DNA of 64,000 bases. Origin: a virus. This document shows positions 13,581 to 22,493 of this stretch, in pieces. How positions within the stretch are numbered: position 1 is the first letter of the stretch; every line of letters begins with the position of its first letter. The stretch covers positions 1 to 64,000 of IMG/VR virus record IMGVR_UViG_3300023174_000118; one strand, written 5' to 3'. Under the pieces are notes generated by a model. That model saw only the letters and a program-made list of their open reading frames with translations, made no database searches and was not told where the DNA came from. The position numbers were made by a program, and so were the translations under genes.

Positions 13581-14571
13581 TTATGTCTCCAATTAAGCTG
13601 TCTACAACATCTAGATTTTCCTTTAAATATGCTACAGCCTTTGCACGTCCTTGAAAACGTTCTCCATTTACTGTGTACCATGCGCCACCCTTTTCTATAA
13701 TGCCGCACATTTCTGCAACATCTAAAGTTTCTCCAACACTATCTACACCAAGAATATCCCCTTGGTAGTAGAAGTCGTATTGTCCCGATAAATTTGGGGG
13801 GCCAAGTTTGTTGTAATCAATAATCCAGTTAACTGGCCTGCCAACTCTTTGTTCAATAATTTTGTCGCCAACTTTAATGCCAGCCTTGATAGCGTTAGCC
13901 TCAGCTTCAGACGACCAGAGTTTAATAACTGTGGAAGAGAAGAACTTGACAGCCATGCCGCCCGTGGGGATGTGACTAGCATGCATAGATCCAAATTGAT
14001 TTCGTTGTTGTGAGATGAGAACAAGTAATGTGTTTTTGTTTGCATAGTTTAACATCTTGACTGCGTGGGTCATATCCTTTGCTTCAGCGCCGATTTGCTT
14101 TGTATCTTGCAAATCCTTCATTTCATTTCCGTCTTTTTCAAAATAAATTGCAGGTAGCAATGCTGAGATTGAATCTACAACAATCATATCAACGCCTGCA
14201 TCCATCAACTTTGTAGCAACATCAACCATATCATTGACAGTTTTTGCTGATGAGTAGATAAGAGAAGAGGAATCTACTCCTAGCTTTTCTGCCCAAGATT
14301 GGTCGTAGGAAGCTTCTGCATCAATCCATGCACAAGTCTTACCTTCTTTTTGTGCAAGAGCAATCATCTGTAGGCAGAAAGAAGACTTACCAGCAGATTT
14401 ATTTCCCCATACAAGTACTTGTCTGCCGTAACCCAAACCTCCACGCAGCGCAAAGTTTAAACCAATACTAGGTGTTAGTTGCTTTTCAACTTGTACATCC
14501 TGTGCGGATTGAACTCTTGCTCGTGTTTTTGGATCTAGCTTGGCTAAAATGCCATCTATTTCTATTGTCAT
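13567..14571 (-). CDS. recA: RecA-like recombinase
   Basis: The 334 residues show Walker A GNKSAGKSS (56-64) and Walker B MIVVDSISALLP (D133). The L1/L2 area and ISQQRNQFGSMHASHIPTGG fit RecA. It forms filaments on single-stranded DNA and drives strand exchange. It is close to bacterial RecA in length and motifs and could also be called UvsX-like. It has its own promoter upstream and an AAAGAGTTT-type ribosome site, so it can be transcribed separately from the polymerase unit. Confidence 0.95.
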   Translation of the reverse strand: MTIEIDGILAKLDPKTRARVQSAQDVQVEKQLTPSIGLNFALRGGLGYGRQVLVWGNKSAGKSSFCLQMIALAQKEGKTCAWIDAEASYDQSWAEKLGVDSSSLIYSSAKTVNDMVDVATKLMDAGVDMIVVDSISALLPAIYFEKDGNEMKDLQDTKQIGAEAKDMTHAVKMLNYANKNTLLVLISQQRNQFGSMHASHIPTGGMAVKFFSSTVIKLWSSEAEANAIKAGIKVGDKIIEQRVGRPVNWIIDYNKLGPPNLSGQYDFYYQGDILGVDSVGETLDVAEMCGIIEKGGAWYTVNGERFQGRAKAVAYLKENLDVVDSLIGDINAKH

Positions 14572-14591
14572 TTAAACTCTTTCTTTCCTAT

Positions 14592-14620
14592 AGTATAGCA
14601 TTAAAATAAATTTCCGTGAA
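14592..14620 (-). promoter_or_regulatory. Promoter of the recA unit
   Basis: TTCACG (14615-14620), 17 nt, TATACT (14592-14597), with TGC just before the -10. It lies between the MazG stop and recA, partly inside the end of the MazG gene. Expected start near 14585, with a leader of about 15 nt carrying a ribosome site. Confidence 0.65.
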
Positions 14621-14948
14621 GCTTTTGTCGTTCCTTATTTATATTAATTTTCTTTTCTAGAATTTCATCTAGGCTGTGTAATACCTGTTCTTCATTTCTC
14701 ATTGCAGCATAAACATCAAGCAGTCTAATTATTACATCAGCCATTTCTTCTACAATGTTTTCGCTTCCTTTTGATTTTCTAATAGCTTCTAAAACTTCAG
14801 TTACTTCTGAATGAACTAAAGCTAATTTATTTCCAATTTTGTCATGGTTATACTCTCCATCCCAAAATCCTTTTTCAATTGCAATTTCATGAAGCATGGC
14901 AGACAATGCGTCTAACCCATACTCAGTCAGAATCTGATTTGATTCCAT
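14601..14948 (-). CDS. MazG-like nucleotide pyrophosphohydrolase
   Basis: The 115 residues show the all-alpha NTP-PPase pattern: HSEVTEVLEAIRKSKG (E48, E51) and IVEEMADVIIRLLDVYAA (E68, D71). These acidic residues bind Mg2+. MazG enzymes hydrolyse (d)NTPs or related alarmone-like nucleotides; in phages they are proposed to shift nucleotide pools or reduce the stringent response. It overlaps its upstream neighbour by 26 bp and sits between polymerase and recA genes. Confidence 0.9.
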   Translation of the reverse strand: MESNQILTEYGLDALSAMLHEIAIEKGFWDGEYNHDKIGNKLALVHSEVTEVLEAIRKSKGSENIVEEMADVIIRLLDVYAAMRNEEQVLHSLDEILEKKININKERQKLHGNLF

Positions 14949-15138
14949 CTGTCTCCCTCAAACTAAAAGTAAATGACGGACCCGTTTCGTCATAATCTAT
15001 TACTAACTCTTTGTTACTAACATTAACATCTAAAAACCTTAATGTTGGAACAACTACTTTCTCGTGTTCTTCAAGAATAGCAACTAAGACTTGATTCATA
15101 TTAATTGAAGCAACTAATTCTTCTATATCCTGTGTCAT
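14923..15138 (-). CDS. Small acidic protein, unknown
   Basis: The 71 residues start with an acidic helix (MTQDIEELVASINMNQVLVAILEEHEKVVV). A strand-rich part follows (VSNKELVIDYDETGPSFTFSL). The start overlaps the end of the polymerase gene by 4 bp (ATGA). No family recognised. It may be a polymerase accessory because of the tight coupling. Confidence 0.7.
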   Translation of the reverse strand: MTQDIEELVASINMNQVLVAILEEHEKVVVPTLRFLDVNVSNKELVIDYDETGPSFTFSLRETDGIKSDSD

Positions 15139-18100
15139 TTTATTTCCTTTACCATTAAAGTTCCGTCATCTAAAGTGGACAGAACAACCTTACACTTCAT
15201 TCCTTCTCGCATTTTTGCTAGGGACATTTTATACATTGTTGGGAAAGCAATAACTCTGGTTAATTCTTTCTGTGCATTTGAAAGAACTATATGGCTCATT
15301 GTTTTGCCAGCCTTAGTCACATATGGAGTAAAGTCTACTACAACATATTCGTCTTCTTCAAGATCATATTCCTTTTTGTATAAGTAGTCTACGAATGAGT
15401 TAGACCCTGTTGGATCAATCTCACTAACCTTTACATAACGAGCAATTCTATTATCTCCGACAAGAATGAAATACATCTGTCCAGTTTCTATCTGGGTTTG
15501 CTCTATATGGAATAGACCAATGGATCCCGTTTCATCTACCAACTCGATACGTGCCCATCCATTACCACGCTTGATTGACTTAACCATACCAAACATAACG
15601 AATGAACCTAGGTCTTCAAACTCTTCAATCGGTCTTGCTTGTAATTTAATACGTGGTGGAATTCCTTCTAGGTTAAATGTAGGTATACCTAGATATTCGT
15701 AGTAACTATCTTTTTCGTTTCCGCTTCTAGGATTATCTGGGAATGCCGCTCCGCCAATTGCATTTAAAGCAGATATAGCACGGCTATTGATTCCGCTACC
15801 TTTTTTAGAAGCTTTATCAATAAACTCCGAGTAAGAAGCAAATGGTCTTTGATCAATAATTTTGTTTGCAATACTATCTGAAATAAACTTTACTTCTCCG
15901 AGACCAAATCTAATCGAGTCTTCCTTTAAAGAAAAAAATATATCAGACTCGTTGATATGTGGAAGCTTAATACTTAACTTTAATCTCTTAGCCTCAATCA
16001 GATACTCTGTTCTTTTGTCTTTGTCATTTTCGTTTTTAAGAATCGAGAACATAAATTCCAAAGGATAATAAGTCTTGAGCCAAGCAGTATAATAAGATAG
16101 CATAGAGTAAGCAACAGCATGGGAACGGTTAAAAGAATACCCAGCGTGAGCCTCGAAAGTATGCCAGAGCGTTTCGGCTTGCTTCTTAGAAATGTGTTTT
16201 GAAGCCCCAGCAATAAACCTATCTTTGAATTGGTCGAACTCTTTTGCATCTTTCTTCTTTCCAATAATCTTGCGGACCTTATCAGCCTCTGACCAAGTCA
16301 TACCGCCCAGGTGTACGCATGCCTGCATAACCTGCTCCTGATATATAATAACACCATATGTATTCTCGGTAAAAGGCTTCATAATTGGATGAATAAACTG
16401 GACTGCTTCATTACCGTGTTTACGCTTAATGTAAGAAGCACCCACTGTATTCATGGCTCCTGGACGAACTAATGCATTTGATGCAGCAAGGTCTTCAAAC
16501 TTATCTACACCCATCTTGATTAGCAAATTGGTGTACGGAGTTGCTTCTGCTTGAAACACTCCCTTTGTATATCCTTCGCTTAAAACCTTATAAACATCTG
16601 GATCGTCAAGGGTTAACTCTGAAAGATTAATATTTTTGCCTGAGCGTTTTTTAATTGAAGCAAGTGTATCTGAGATCACAGATAAAGTCTTAAGACCTAG
16701 TGCATCTAGCTTAATAAGACCTATATCTGCAACCGTATCCATATCGTATGCGACGACAGGAATTCTACCTGATACTAAATCACTTGCGTCCGCTCTTGAT
16801 TCAACAGGAGCATATTTTCTTAAATCATCTTTTGCAACTACAACACCTGCAGCGTGTACTCCAACAGATCTAATTCTTCCACGAAGTCTATCTGCAAGCC
16901 ACAAGACTTCAGGGTATTTGGTTCTAAACTCCTTAGTATTTGGCGACTCAACAAAGTCTTCAAAGGTATCAATAGACTTCATTGCACGGTTAACATCTGA
17001 AAGTGGAACCATAAATACACGAGCAGCATCTCTAATTACACCCTTATCTTTAAAGTAAGTGTATGTAGAAATAGATGCAACGTGCTTAAACTTCTTCTTT
17101 AAATAATCCTTAACCTCTTTACGACGGCGGTCTTCAAAGTCTGTATCAATATCTGGAAAGTCATTACGTTCTGGATTAATAAAACGGAAGAACAGTAAAT
17201 CATACTCTATTGGGTCCACATCAGTAATTCCTAATGTATAACAAACTAAAGATCCAGCTGCGGAACCACGGCCAGGACCGACCATAATATTATTTTCTTT
17301 AGCCCAGTTAATCATATCTGCCACAACTAGAAAATATGATGCAAAGGACTTGTTTCTAATTACTTCTAATTCTTCCATTAATCTTTGCTCATACACATCA
17401 TTTCCTAGCCAGCCGTCTGTTAAACGTAGCCTTTCTAGGCCCTGGAAGGCCATCTCAGCCAGTTTCTGGTCGGCATCGGTCTTGGGTACTGGGAGCAGGT
17501 CTAAACCCCTGTTAAAATCGTATTCTTCAATTTTTTCAGATATCTCAATAGTATTATCATATATATCTGTACGAGTAATTCCAGCCTTATTAAAATCATA
17601 CTCAATTTCAGACCTTGATTGAATAAATAAATTATAGTCCTGAAAGGATATTCTACGGTCTGGATATAAGTAATTTAATCTTTCATTAATATCTTTAATC
17701 TGTCTAGACATTTCAAAGTCAGCATCCTTATCCATTTTAGGGGATGTTGATAATATAAGCATTGCCTCTTCTAGTACACGGTCTTCTTCTTTAGCAAAGT
17801 GAGCATCACCTGTTGCCACCGCCTTAATTTTAAGTTCATCTGCTAATTTTAATAGGGCAGAGTTAATTGGTTCAGGGTTATGGGATTGAACCTCAACATA
17901 AAAATCTGGGCCAAATGTCTTCTTAAATCCTTCAAGTAAAGTTTTGGCCTCATCTAGACTGCCTCTATCAATAGCCTTACTAATTAATCCATTAAGACAT
18001 CCACTCAGAACAATGATACCTTCGCTGTATTGATCTAATACTTCCTTATCAATTCTTGGCTTATGATAAAAGCCTTCGTTCCAAGCAAGCTCTTGGAGAG

Positions 18101-18416
18101 TATTGATATTTTCTAATCCCTTTTTATTCTTTGCTAATAGGATGATGTGGTTATATGCTTGAATAGATTTATCTGTTTTTGAAGATTTATCAAATCTATC
18201 TGTTGGAGATATGTATGCCTCTACTCCAAGGATTGGCTTTATGCCTTCTTCTTTACAGGCAATCTGCATTTCACGGTGTGATGATAATGTTCCATGATCT
18301 GTAATTGCTATTGCTGTTTGTCCCGCCGCTTTTGCTGCTTGAACAAGTTCGAGGGGAGAGTTAAGACCATCCATTAAAGAATAGTATGAATGCACATGTA
18401 AATGCGTAAATGTCAT
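15135..18416 (-). CDS. dnaE: DNA polymerase III alpha subunit (DnaE type)
   Basis: The 1093 residues match bacterial DnaE in length. An N-terminal PHP domain begins FTHLHVHSYYSLMDGLN. The polymerase part has MVGPGRGSAAGSLVCYTLGI and the catalytic aspartates in DFPDIDTDFEDRR (about residues 415-425). An HhH/OB-like region follows (GMVKSIKRGNGWARIELVDE). It copies the phage genome. No separate proofreading exonuclease is seen, so the PHP domain may proofread, as proposed for some actinobacterial DnaE enzymes. A GGAG site precedes the ATG. Confidence 0.97.
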   Translation of the reverse strand: MTFTHLHVHSYYSLMDGLNSPLELVQAAKAAGQTAIAITDHGTLSSHREMQIACKEEGIKPILGVEAYISPTDRFDKSSKTDKSIQAYNHIILLAKNKKGLENINTLQELAWNEGFYHKPRIDKEVLDQYSEGIIVLSGCLNGLISKAIDRGSLDEAKTLLEGFKKTFGPDFYVEVQSHNPEPINSALLKLADELKIKAVATGDAHFAKEEDRVLEEAMLILSTSPKMDKDADFEMSRQIKDINERLNYLYPDRRISFQDYNLFIQSRSEIEYDFNKAGITRTDIYDNTIEISEKIEEYDFNRGLDLLPVPKTDADQKLAEMAFQGLERLRLTDGWLGNDVYEQRLMEELEVIRNKSFASYFLVVADMINWAKENNIMVGPGRGSAAGSLVCYTLGITDVDPIEYDLLFFRFINPERNDFPDIDTDFEDRRRKEVKDYLKKKFKHVASISTYTYFKDKGVIRDAARVFMVPLSDVNRAMKSIDTFEDFVESPNTKEFRTKYPEVLWLADRLRGRIRSVGVHAAGVVVAKDDLRKYAPVESRADASDLVSGRIPVVAYDMDTVADIGLIKLDALGLKTLSVISDTLASIKKRSGKNINLSELTLDDPDVYKVLSEGYTKGVFQAEATPYTNLLIKMGVDKFEDLAASNALVRPGAMNTVGASYIKRKHGNEAVQFIHPIMKPFTENTYGVIIYQEQVMQACVHLGGMTWSEADKVRKIIGKKKDAKEFDQFKDRFIAGASKHISKKQAETLWHTFEAHAGYSFNRSHAVAYSMLSYYTAWLKTYYPLEFMFSILKNENDKDKRTEYLIEAKRLKLSIKLPHINESDIFFSLKEDSIRFGLGEVKFISDSIANKIIDQRPFASYSEFIDKASKKGSGINSRAISALNAIGGAAFPDNPRSGNEKDSYYEYLGIPTFNLEGIPPRIKLQARPIEEFEDLGSFVMFGMVKSIKRGNGWARIELVDETGSIGLFHIEQTQIETGQMYFILVGDNRIARYVKVSEIDPTGSNSFVDYLYKKEYDLEEDEYVVVDFTPYVTKAGKTMSHIVLSNAQKELTRVIAFPTMYKMSLAKMREGMKCKVVLSTLDDGTLMVKEIK

Positions 18417-18439
18417 TTAACTCTCCGCCTCTTAACCTA

Positions 18440-19105
18440 TTACCAGTCTACGCTACTTGAAGAAGTAGACTCTTCGCCATTTGTTTCACCAGCAAAAAAT
18501 GCTTCTTGCTCTGTGTATGGCATGTCACGCACTGCTGTATCCTCAAGCTGATAAAGCTCAAGTGATGAACTGTCGAATGGTGTTTCATCTTTTGCAAGTG
18601 GGATAATTGTATAGCTTGTGTCTGTCTTTGTACCAGTACGCTTGATGCGCCACATTAGGTTAGTAATGCTTCCCATCTCTCCAGCATACTCGATAAGTGT
18701 TGGTGTGATTGTTTTTCCGCTTGAACCCTGAGACAAGATTCCTACATAAGGGTCTTCCTTGCCGTCATCAATAAGTACATTGATGTAAAGTCGTGAACGA
18801 CCTTTCCATCCTGCCTTGTAGTCCTTGCGGTGTTGTTCACAACCATAGCACTTGCCTTGATCGTCCATTGTGCATAAAGCCTTGCGACGATAGTCTTTTG
18901 GATTTGTGTGTTCTACTGCAATAAATCCTAGACCTAGTTTTTGATTATAGGTAGGTGAGTCTGGATCAAGTTCTTGAAGAAAACGAACTTTAACGCTTTC
19001 TGCATCCTCTAACTTAACCCAACGAGCCTTTGTACCGTCTCCACCTGAAGACTGTGGCTTGTCCATTACTTTGTTAAGGTCTTTTAACCCTTTTACTATT
19101 CCCAT
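18440..19105 (-). CDS. T4 gp32-like single-stranded DNA-binding protein
   Basis: The 221 residues contain a zinc site with H66, C78, C86 and C89 (ALCTMDDQGKCYGCEQHRKD). Spacing is close to the His-Cys3 site of T4 gp32. The OB-like core follows (KGRSRLYINVLIDDG, MWRIKRTGTKTDTSYTIIPL). The C-terminus is acidic and serine-rich (TNGEESTSSSSVDW), as in proteins that recruit replication partners. It lies between primase and polymerase and has a GAGGAA ribosome site. Main replication-fork SSB is the likely role. Confidence 0.85.
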   Translation of the reverse strand: MGIVKGLKDLNKVMDKPQSSGGDGTKARWVKLEDAESVKVRFLQELDPDSPTYNQKLGLGFIAVEHTNPKDYRRKALCTMDDQGKCYGCEQHRKDYKAGWKGRSRLYINVLIDDGKEDPYVGILSQGSSGKTITPTLIEYAGEMGSITNLMWRIKRTGTKTDTSYTIIPLAKDETPFDSSSLELYQLEDTAVRDMPYTEQEAFFAGETNGEESTSSSSVDW

Positions 19106-19158
19106 GTTTCCTCATTTCATATAGTTGATGGTGTATATCCATCTTTAGTTTGTTTTTA

Positions 19159-20157
19159 TTATGGGTTCCAAGATCTGTATTCTATGTCTGATACTGCATT
19201 TTTAATACAGATTTTAATTTCTTCATCAGTCATATCACCAGCATCTTTTGCATCATGTGGATATATCTTACCATATTCGTAAGAAGCCCACAAGAGGTCT
19301 TTATTTTTTAATCTATTGGCTATGCTCAAGCCTAGCTCTCTGCCAGCCAAATCTGCGTCTGTCATTACGGTTACTTTATTAAAATACCTATTAAGAAGTT
19401 TATGCTGCTCGTTTGATAAAAAACCTCCAAGGGTGGCAACAACATTTGGAAATCCAGCCTGATGCACACGGATTGCATCAAAACTAGACTCCACAACTAT
19501 AACATTGCTACCAATTCTTTTGGCACGATGTAAATTAAATAATGTCTTGCTCTTTGGTAGGTTAGTGCTATTCTTAAAAGATTTGCCTTCAATTGATCTT
19601 CCTACAATTCCGATTGGTGTGCCGTCTGGACTATGCACTGGAACAGTAACCATATTTTGTTTTTCAGAATAACCTAAAGCAAAATGTGTCATTGAAGACA
19701 TCTCTATTCCTCTTGATTTAAAATAGTCTTTAGCCTTTTCAGAATTAACTAATCCATTATATAAACCCTTTAAAGTATCTTCTGAAAACTCTTCAAAATC
19801 AGGCTTGTCTTCTAATATGCTTGCCATTATTTCATCAAAGTTATCCAGTACTTCTTTTTCTTGAGCGCCTATAAACCTAATAGCTTCAAAATCATTTTTG
19901 TGTAATACACGTCTTACTAGTTCTACCAATGTTCCAGACTCTCCGCATGATGGGTTAAAGCATAGCCAAACCCCTGTAGATTTATTTATGCAACAGCTTG
20001 CTGTATGTCTATTAGAATGAAATGGGCAGTAAAACATAACCTCATTACCTGGTTCTGCCACAACATCTAAGCCTAAATTTTTAATTATAGCCTTGATATG
20101 GTTTGGCGCATACTGCGTGGAATTAACTTTCCTTGCGTTATGCCCTCTGATAGCCAT
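19159..20157 (-). CDS. DnaG-type DNA primase
   Basis: From ATG 20157 the 332 residues have an N-terminal CHC2 zinc domain (C44, H47, C66, C71; MFYCPFHSNRH and VWLCFNPSCGESG). A Toprim core follows (IVVESSFDAIRVHQAG, ATLGGFLSNEQ, VTVMTDADLAGREL). It makes RNA primers for the fork. It is shorter than bacterial DnaG, lacking a clear helicase-binding C-terminal domain. An AGGAAAG site precedes ATG 20157; a start at 20208 is less likely. Confidence 0.93.
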   Translation of the reverse strand: MAIRGHNARKVNSTQYAPNHIKAIIKNLGLDVVAEPGNEVMFYCPFHSNRHTASCCINKSTGVWLCFNPSCGESGTLVELVRRVLHKNDFEAIRFIGAQEKEVLDNFDEIMASILEDKPDFEEFSEDTLKGLYNGLVNSEKAKDYFKSRGIEMSSMTHFALGYSEKQNMVTVPVHSPDGTPIGIVGRSIEGKSFKNSTNLPKSKTLFNLHRAKRIGSNVIVVESSFDAIRVHQAGFPNVVATLGGFLSNEQHKLLNRYFNKVTVMTDADLAGRELGLSIANRLKNKDLLWASYEYGKIYPHDAKDAGDMTDEEIKICIKNAVSDIEYRSWNP

Positions 20158-20384
20158 GCTTGCTTCTTTCCTATATATACTCCGTAAAGTGTCATTAAGA
20201 ACACCCACGTTTGTCCGTCAAATTGTACCGAAAAGTTAGTGTCTATGTCAAGAACTCTTGCATAGCCTTTACTTCTCATGTCGTGAGTAAGCATGCTTTC
20301 GTACTGGTATTTTAATCTAGGTATACCAGAATCGTCAGCAAACTCAACCCTTACTTGAAATCTTTTTATCTGTTTGTGGTTCAT
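20085..20384 (-). CDS. Unknown protein between helicase and primase
   Basis: From ATG 20384 there are 99 residues including RVEFADDSGIPRLKYQYESM, RVLDIDTNFSVQFDGQTWVF and LMTLYGVYIGKKQAWLSEGI. The regular strand pattern argues for a real protein. It overlaps the helicase by 41 bp and the primase by 73 bp, long for this genome, and its ribosome site is weak, so the ends are uncertain. It is the only gene that would fill the 187-bp space between helicase and primase. Confidence 0.6.
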   Translation of the reverse strand: MNHKQIKRFQVRVEFADDSGIPRLKYQYESMLTHDMRSKGYARVLDIDTNFSVQFDGQTWVFLMTLYGVYIGKKQAWLSEGITQGKLIPRSMRQTISRL

Positions 20385-21612
20385 CTTTTTGGAATGGATT
20401 CTCGTAAATTTCCTTGACGATACCACGGTTGATATCCCAGTCTAGATAGAAATTAAAATCATGACCGTGTCTATTCTTACGAGAAACAATCTCAATCATA
20501 TTAGTTTGTGGGTATCTGTGAACGGCTAAAGCCATATCAGCATCATACTCAATTGCCTTTGACCAAGCAACTTGGCTCATCATTGGCGGATTATCTTGAT
20601 CGGAAATATCGTCTGCTGTTGCAGCGGTAATATCAATGATTGGAATGTTATTTGATACTGCAAGCATTTTAAACTCACGAGAAACATTTCTATTTCTTTC
20701 TACTTCAGAGTTAGAGCGCTTGTTGTCATTAAATAGCTGGTGATAATCCAAGATAACTAAGTCTGGCTTATGTTGATCTATCTTGCCTTGAATAGTTGCA
20801 GGAGTAACTTCTGATGCACCTTCGTTTGATATTAAAACAAAACTATTCTTTCCCTCAAACTTTTTGTTTCCCCATGTACGGAAGTCATCAATATTAATAT
20901 CACCCTTTGATAAATCACTTGCTTTAAATATTCCAGAGCCTAACATTGTAAAGATACGGTCACGCATATTTTCTGGAGACATTTCAAGGGACACAATCAT
21001 TGGCTTAAATCCTTGTTCCCAAGCTTTGCATGCAAGGTAAGCGGTAAACCAAGTCTTTCCTTTTCCTGGCCAACCAATTGCAACAATTAAGTGTCCTGGC
21101 GCCATTCCTGTTGGATAAGCTTTATCAATTGCATCAAACCCAGTTAAGATTCCTGGGGCTCCACCCATTACAGATGAACGTTCTTTAACTGCCTGATAAT
21201 GTCTTGCTGCATTTTCAACATCAACAATATCTAAATCTCTTACGTTGTTTGTGTATCGACTTAAACCTGCAAGGTCACTTTGCATTTGTGCAAGTACTCT
21301 GGATGCTGCATCTTCTTTAAGGGCAGATCCTCCACGTATAATAATGGTCTTAAGTTTATTTGAAATAAACTCGTTTTTAAGTATGTCTAGGTAGTATCCT
21401 GTCTCCGCCTTTGACTCAACTGGCTCAAAGTCTTTATGTCGTTCCATAAGAACGCCAACCTCTGGGACTGCTTTAAACTTATAGTAGTATGACTTTAGGC
21501 TTTCCCAAATATCTCTATGTGATGTAAAAAGTTCGTCAACATTGTCTGCCAGTAGGGTGCTGATGTCCTTATTCTTACATACAGCAGAGATTAGTGTTGC
21601 TTCTGTATTCAC
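20344..21612 (-). CDS. DnaB-type replicative helicase
   Basis: The 422 residues start with GTG (21612) overlapping the upstream TGA. A short N-terminal helical domain precedes the RecA-like core: GILTGFDAIDKAYPTGMAPG, Walker A IGWPGKGKTWF (179-189), Walker B PDLVILDYHQLF, and ATADDISDQDNPPMMSQVAWSK. It unwinds DNA as a ring and pairs with the primase encoded next to it. No AAA+ DnaC-like loader is seen; the small gene just upstream could play that role. Confidence 0.93.
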   Translation of the reverse strand: MNTEATLISAVCKNKDISTLLADNVDELFTSHRDIWESLKSYYYKFKAVPEVGVLMERHKDFEPVESKAETGYYLDILKNEFISNKLKTIIIRGGSALKEDAASRVLAQMQSDLAGLSRYTNNVRDLDIVDVENAARHYQAVKERSSVMGGAPGILTGFDAIDKAYPTGMAPGHLIVAIGWPGKGKTWFTAYLACKAWEQGFKPMIVSLEMSPENMRDRIFTMLGSGIFKASDLSKGDINIDDFRTWGNKKFEGKNSFVLISNEGASEVTPATIQGKIDQHKPDLVILDYHQLFNDNKRSNSEVERNRNVSREFKMLAVSNNIPIIDITAATADDISDQDNPPMMSQVAWSKAIEYDADMALAVHRYPQTNMIEIVSRKNRHGHDFNFYLDWDINRGIVKEIYENPFQKDEPQTDKKISSKG

Positions 21613-21926
21613 TCTTCGCCCTCCACCATCTTCTTAGTCTCATTCAGTAGAATGCTACGGTTAAACTTGTCCTTTTTAATTTCTTTATTTAAAGCATCTA
21701 TTCTATCAAAGTTGTTATAGAAAAAATTTAATGGGTGCCCTGTCTTGTTAGTAGAAAAATAATATATTAAAAGTTCTTGAGCACGTTGAAAACCAACACT
21801 CTCAATAACATCATTCATTGCCCACTTCTCTCTAAACTTGTTTACTGTAAGAGACTTATTGTATCTCTCTTTGTAAAGTGAAAGGTATAGTCCAATTAGG
21901 ACGTAGGGCTCTTTTTCATTTGCCAC
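21609..21926 (-). CDS. Helical protein before the helicase (possible loader)
   Basis: The 105 residues are mostly helical (YVLIGLYLSLYKERYNKSLT, KFREKWAMNDVIESVGFQRA, NFFYNNFDRIDALNKEIKKD). It overlaps the helicase start by 4 bp. Small helical proteins just upstream of phage DnaB genes are often helicase loaders. The sequence alone does not prove it, as there is no ATPase motif. Unknown family. Confidence 0.7.
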   Translation of the reverse strand: MANEKEPYVLIGLYLSLYKERYNKSLTVNKFREKWAMNDVIESVGFQRAQELLIYYFSTNKTGHPLNFFYNNFDRIDALNKEIKKDKFNRSILLNETKKMVEGEE

Positions 21927-22119
21927 GCTTTAATTCTTCTTCCACCTCACGAGTCTTTTCAATAAGCTTGTCTTCAACAAACTTATAAACTCTTTCAGTA
22001 GCAGTATCTACATTCTCTCCGTCTCGAAGATCATCTTCAACCCCTACTCCAATTTTAATGCTTTCATAATTACCTAGGTTACGTGTGAACGAAAGGTCCA
22101 CCTTAACTCTCGTTGTCAC
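21916..22119 (-). CDS. Small protein of unknown function
   Basis: The 67 residues start with GTG at 22119, overlapping the stop of the C2H2 protein (GTGA). It begins with strands (RVKVDLSFTRNLGNYESIKI, GVGVEDDLRDGE) and ends in a charged helix (RVYKFVEDKLIEKTREVEEELKR). No family recognised. It is in the middle of the replication operon. Confidence 0.75.
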   Translation of the reverse strand: MTTRVKVDLSFTRNLGNYESIKIGVGVEDDLRDGENVDTATERVYKFVEDKLIEKTREVEEELKRGK

Positions 22120-22226
22120 TTGTGCTCCTTATTTGTATGGTTAGATAATGTCATATGGGCAAAATCTGATCTAACTTCTAATTCTTTATTACAAATTGGG
22201 CAAATCACAATACGACTACTCGCCAT
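22116..22226 (-). CDS. Tiny C2H2-like zinc-finger protein
   Basis: 36 residues: MASSRIVICPICNKELEVRS followed by DFAHMTLSNHTNKEHK. CPIC and two histidines (NHTNKEH) make a C2H2-like site. AAAGGTG lies before the ATG at 22226. It overlaps neighbours on both sides (11 bp and 4 bp). Possible nucleic-acid or protein binder, function unknown. Confidence 0.75.
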   Translation of the reverse strand: MASSRIVICPICNKELEVRSDFAHMTLSNHTNKEHK

Positions 22227-22353
22227 CGTCATCACCTTTAACGCTCTTAACTACTACTGGGCCATTCAATGAATTCCAATAGGCAACTTCTTCTTCTCTC
22301 TTACGCTTCTTTGCTGCTCCCGTTTCAAGGGTATACTGAGCATTGAATGTCAT
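22216..22353 (-). CDS. Small charged protein
   Basis: 45 residues with a basic patch (GAAKKRKREEEVAYWNSLNG) and an acidic end (VKGDDDGE). The ATG at 22353 overlaps the upstream stop by one base (TAATG). No known family; helical, maybe a small regulatory binder. Confidence 0.65.
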   Translation of the reverse strand: MTFNAQYTLETGAAKKRKREEEVAYWNSLNGPVVVKSVKGDDDGE

Positions 22354-22493
22354 TATTCTGCCTTCCAAACTGGAGTAAACTCAAACTTATTAATACATTT
22401 AACACAAATGGCAAAGATATCTGGTTTCATAACAACTGGATACACCTTAGCCTTCGCACCTAAATCCCTACCGCATTCTTCACAAGAATTCAT
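22353..22493 (-). CDS. Small zinc-ribbon protein with FTPVWKAE tail
   Basis: 46 residues: CEECGRDLGAKAKVYPVV, then FAICVKCINKFEFTPVWKAE. Two CxxC pairs make a zinc ribbon. The last residues FTPVWKAE nearly repeat the FIPVWKAE end of the gene just upstream, and the DNA there is repeated too. Start and stop both overlap neighbours by one base (TAATG). Confidence 0.8.
   Translation of the reverse strand: MNSCEECGRDLGAKAKVYPVVMKPDIFAICVKCINKFEFTPVWKAE

Noticed and set aside
19106-19158. Promoter in the space before the gp32-like gene
   Set aside because: TATACA and GATGG-N7-CCATC are present, but no -35 hexamer fits at 16-18 nt.
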